In this document: positions 5,530 to 6,449 of the stretch, one piece after another
Layout: every line of letters begins with the position of its first letter
Numbering within the stretch: the first letter of the stretch is position 1
Source of the DNA: Sphingomonas sp.
GTDB lineage: Bacteria > Pseudomonadota > Alphaproteobacteria > Sphingomonadales > Sphingomonadaceae
DNA: 6,449 nucleotides
Assembly (NCBI GenBank): GCA_019247755.1
Contig: JAFBAM010000017.1
Span: 1 to 6,449, forward strand
Reading direction: 5' to 3'
The notes under the pieces: model-generated
What the model was told of the DNA's origin: nothing
The model's input: only the letters and a program-made list of their open reading frames with translations
Databases searched by the model: none
Position numbers and translations under genes: made by a program

Positions 5530-6045
5530 GTGATCGGGACGGCGGTCCCGGCCTCCCCTGAAGGGTCGGCAACGACGCGGAAGGGTGCGGCAGGTGACCA
5601 AAGGTCCGATCTCCGCCGGCAGGCAATGGTGAGAACTTCGGTTCTTGTCGGGGCCAGCCGGGAAGAGGCGCCGGAAGAGAAATCTTCCTGTCGCGCGACG
5701 CGGCTCCCGGTTTTCTTCGGAATTCTGGTGAGCGAAGCGGGACGCGATAGAGGGTTTCCCAAGAAGGGCCGCGGAAAATCGGGTGAGTTTGGTTGGGATC
5801 ACGGTTCCATCCAGGCCAGGCAGGTTGAAGTACCAGCGAACCTTCGGGAAGCGCAGTACAGTAGATCAGCCAGGCTTCTCGAAAGAGAGAAATGCCTGAT
5901 CGGAAGCGACGCCTGAGCTGGTGAGCCAGGATCGAGAGCGGGTTTTTTGGGGCCTTCGGGTTTTCAGGGGACCAGGTTACGAACACCGGCATATCCTTCG
6001 CTCGGCGCAGTGGGGGCTGGCAGCAATGCCGGCCCCCATTTCTAT
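5530..6045 (+). ncRNA. candidate long structured non-coding RNA, family not recognised
   Basis: No credible protein is seen here, but the plus strand folds locally many times. CGGGAC/GTCCCG pair at 5535-5550. A GCC-CCC/GGG-GGC hairpin spans 5551-5570. AGAAC-UUCG-GUUCU spans 5632-5645. GGAAGA-GAAA-UCUUCC spans 5673-5688. A UUCG-capped stem with a 2x2 internal loop spans 5707-5728. A GUAC/GUAC stem with internal loops and a CC-UUCG-GG tip spans 5830-5859. A CAGGC/GCCUG stem with a CUC-GAAA-GAG tip spans 5871-5898. CUGG/CCAG pair at 5918-5929. The region ends in a GCAA-capped terminator-like hairpin. C(UUCG)G and GNRA loops are stable only in this orientation, so the plus strand is favoured. GC content and codon use differ from the neighbouring genes. 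The 5' end and promoter are not identified, so boundaries are approximate, and there could be more than one RNA (a T6 run at 5943-5948 may end a shorter form). It shows no match to RNase P, tmRNA or SRP hallmarks that I can recall. Confidence 0.45.
6011..6045 (+). terminator. intrinsic terminator-like hairpin with GCAA loop
   Basis: TGGGGGCTGGCA (6011-6022) pairs with TGCCGGCCCCCA (6027-6038): 12 bp including one T-G wobble, closed by the GNRA tetraloop GCAA and followed by TTTCTAT. This is the strongest terminator shape in the window. No plus-strand protein gene precedes it, so it most simply ends a non-coding transcript from the region upstream. The T-run is short, so efficiency may be modest. 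Confidence 0.7.
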
Positions 6046-6398
6046 GTGCGGACCCAGCACAGTCCTGTCGTCAGATGGCCAGAGCGCCGCCGCACGAATT
6101 CACACCGGGGCACGAAGAGAAGGCGGGTCCCGGATCAAGTCCGGGATGACGAATTGGAGTGACGCCCCGCTGTATCCATTTGGGGCATAGCGCGACCGCG
6201 CCCTTCTCCCGCACCACGCTTTCAGTCACTTGCCGCCGCATGGACCGGCGCAGCTTCGGCGCGGATTACCGCATCGCCACAGGAGCCGCGCGGCCGTTCC
6301 CAAACCGCCTACGGATACGAAACCACTGATGCGCGTTAGGGCGAGCAGGTGGCATCGGCATCAAGCCGACGGAGCGTGGGGCACGATAGGAGTGTGAA
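6046..6398. other. intergenic region without recognisable gene
   Basis: Short open frames here are arginine-, serine- or glycine-rich with no family resemblance, and one runs through the palindromic repeat. Visible structure is limited to the repeat at 6128-6146, a GCCCC/GGGGC inverted repeat (6164-6168 with 6182-6186) and a small TCGGC-ATCAA-GCCGA hairpin (6355-6369) about 30 nt before the start at 6399. The promoter of the 6399 gene should lie here, but I see no clear -35/-10. No tRNA is evident. Confidence 0.5.
6128..6146. repeat. REP-like intergenic palindrome (CCCGGA-TCAAG-TCCGGG)
   Basis: CCCGGA (6129-6134) and TCCGGG (6140-6145) flank a TCAAG loop, extended by one T-A pair to 7 bp and followed by ATGACGAA. 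Intergenic copies of this kind (GTCATCCCGGACTTGATCCGGGA) are, from memory, frequent in sphingomonad and related genomes. Only one copy is in this window, so repetitiveness cannot be shown here. Confidence 0.55.
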
Positions 6399-6449
6399 GT
6401 GATCCCCGCGATTGCAGCTCTGGCCCTGGCCTCCGCCTCAACCCAACCC
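6399..6449 (+). CDS. N-terminus of an exported or membrane protein (runs off right edge)
   Basis: A GTG at 6399-6401 is preceded by AGGAG (6388-6392) with a 6-nt spacer, the best Shine-Dalgarno in the window. The 17 visible codons read MIPAIAALALASASTQP: a short hydrophobic stretch ending in small residues, like the start of a signal peptide, although the usual N-terminal positive charge is missing. The frame is open to the window edge. Function cannot be inferred. A GTG at 6394 in another frame stops after two codons and is excluded. Confidence 0.6.
   Translation, partial: MIPAIAALALASASTQP

Noticed and set aside
5378..5530. Replication origin (oriC)
   Set aside because: Only two adjacent DnaA boxes, no AT-rich unwinding tract and no typical origin neighbours.
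5359..5916. Plus-strand open frame of 185 codons upstream of uvrD
   Set aside because: It overlaps the 5' end of uvrD and has weak third-position GC, many rare codons, no domain and low-complexity R/S/G composition; the hairpins with tetraloops explain the sequence better. Its tail (REAQYSRSARLLEREKCLIGSDA region) looks mildly protein-like, so a conservation test is still worthwhile.
5943..5948. T6 run as terminator of a shorter RNA
   Set aside because: The nearest stable hairpin (5918-5929) ends 13 nt upstream, too far for a standard intrinsic terminator; kept only as a possibility.
5450..5992. Minus-strand open frame of 180 codons in the same region
   Set aside because: Rich in Pro, Arg, Ser and Trp with no domain resemblance; it is the complement of the structured RNA candidate.
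5530..6045. RNase P RNA, tmRNA, SRP RNA or 6S RNA
   Set aside because: I looked for the RNase P P4/GAGGAAAGTCC block, the tmRNA tag and acceptor sequences, and the SRP GGAAGGAAGCAGCC motif, and found none.

Overview
The window looks like chromosomal DNA from a GC-rich alphaproteobacterium, most likely a sphingomonad. The clues are high GC3 in the coding regions, a UvrD/PcrA helicase of alphaproteobacterial length, a tandem-PilZ protein, a CCCGGA-TCAAG-TCCGGG intergenic palindrome of a type I remember as common in sphingomonads, and locally abundant GANTC (CcrM-type) sites. The taxon is inferred from style; no marker gene proves it.

Layout. On the minus strand at the left edge lie the N-terminal part of a YcbB-like L,D-transpeptidase (398 to <1), a compact exported YkuD-domain L,D-transpeptidase (1072-518) and a small GNAT-type acetyltransferase (1486-1169). 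Diverging from these on the plus strand are a formate/nitrite-transporter-family membrane protein (1563-2381) and a protein with two PilZ domains (2434-3084). The PilZ gene converges, with only 4 bp between stop codons, on uvrD (5377-3089, minus strand), a full-length superfamily 1 DNA helicase. The last ~1.07 kb upstream of uvrD contains no convincing gene until a secreted-protein start (GTG at 6399, good Shine-Dalgarno) runs off the right edge.

The most interesting part is 5378-6045. Just upstream of uvrD there are two head-to-tail DnaA-box-like 9-mers (the second a perfect TTATCCACA) inside a dense cluster of GANTC sites (nine in 326 bp, against five by eye in the rest of the window). Beyond them, about 500 nt reads as a structured plus-strand RNA: a series of local hairpins capped by C(UUCG)G and GNRA tetraloops, in the orientation that is stable only for plus-strand RNA, ending in a 12-bp GCAA-capped hairpin followed by a short T-rich run that resembles an intrinsic terminator. 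I do not recognise this RNA as RNase P, tmRNA, SRP or 6S RNA. It is the best candidate for something undescribed here.

Functional links: the two L,D-transpeptidases probably act together in peptidoglycan crosslinking in the periplasm. The FNT and PilZ genes may be co-transcribed, but no functional link is evident. uvrD acts in DNA repair, and its control region carries possible cell-cycle (DnaA, CcrM) and weak SOS-like signals.
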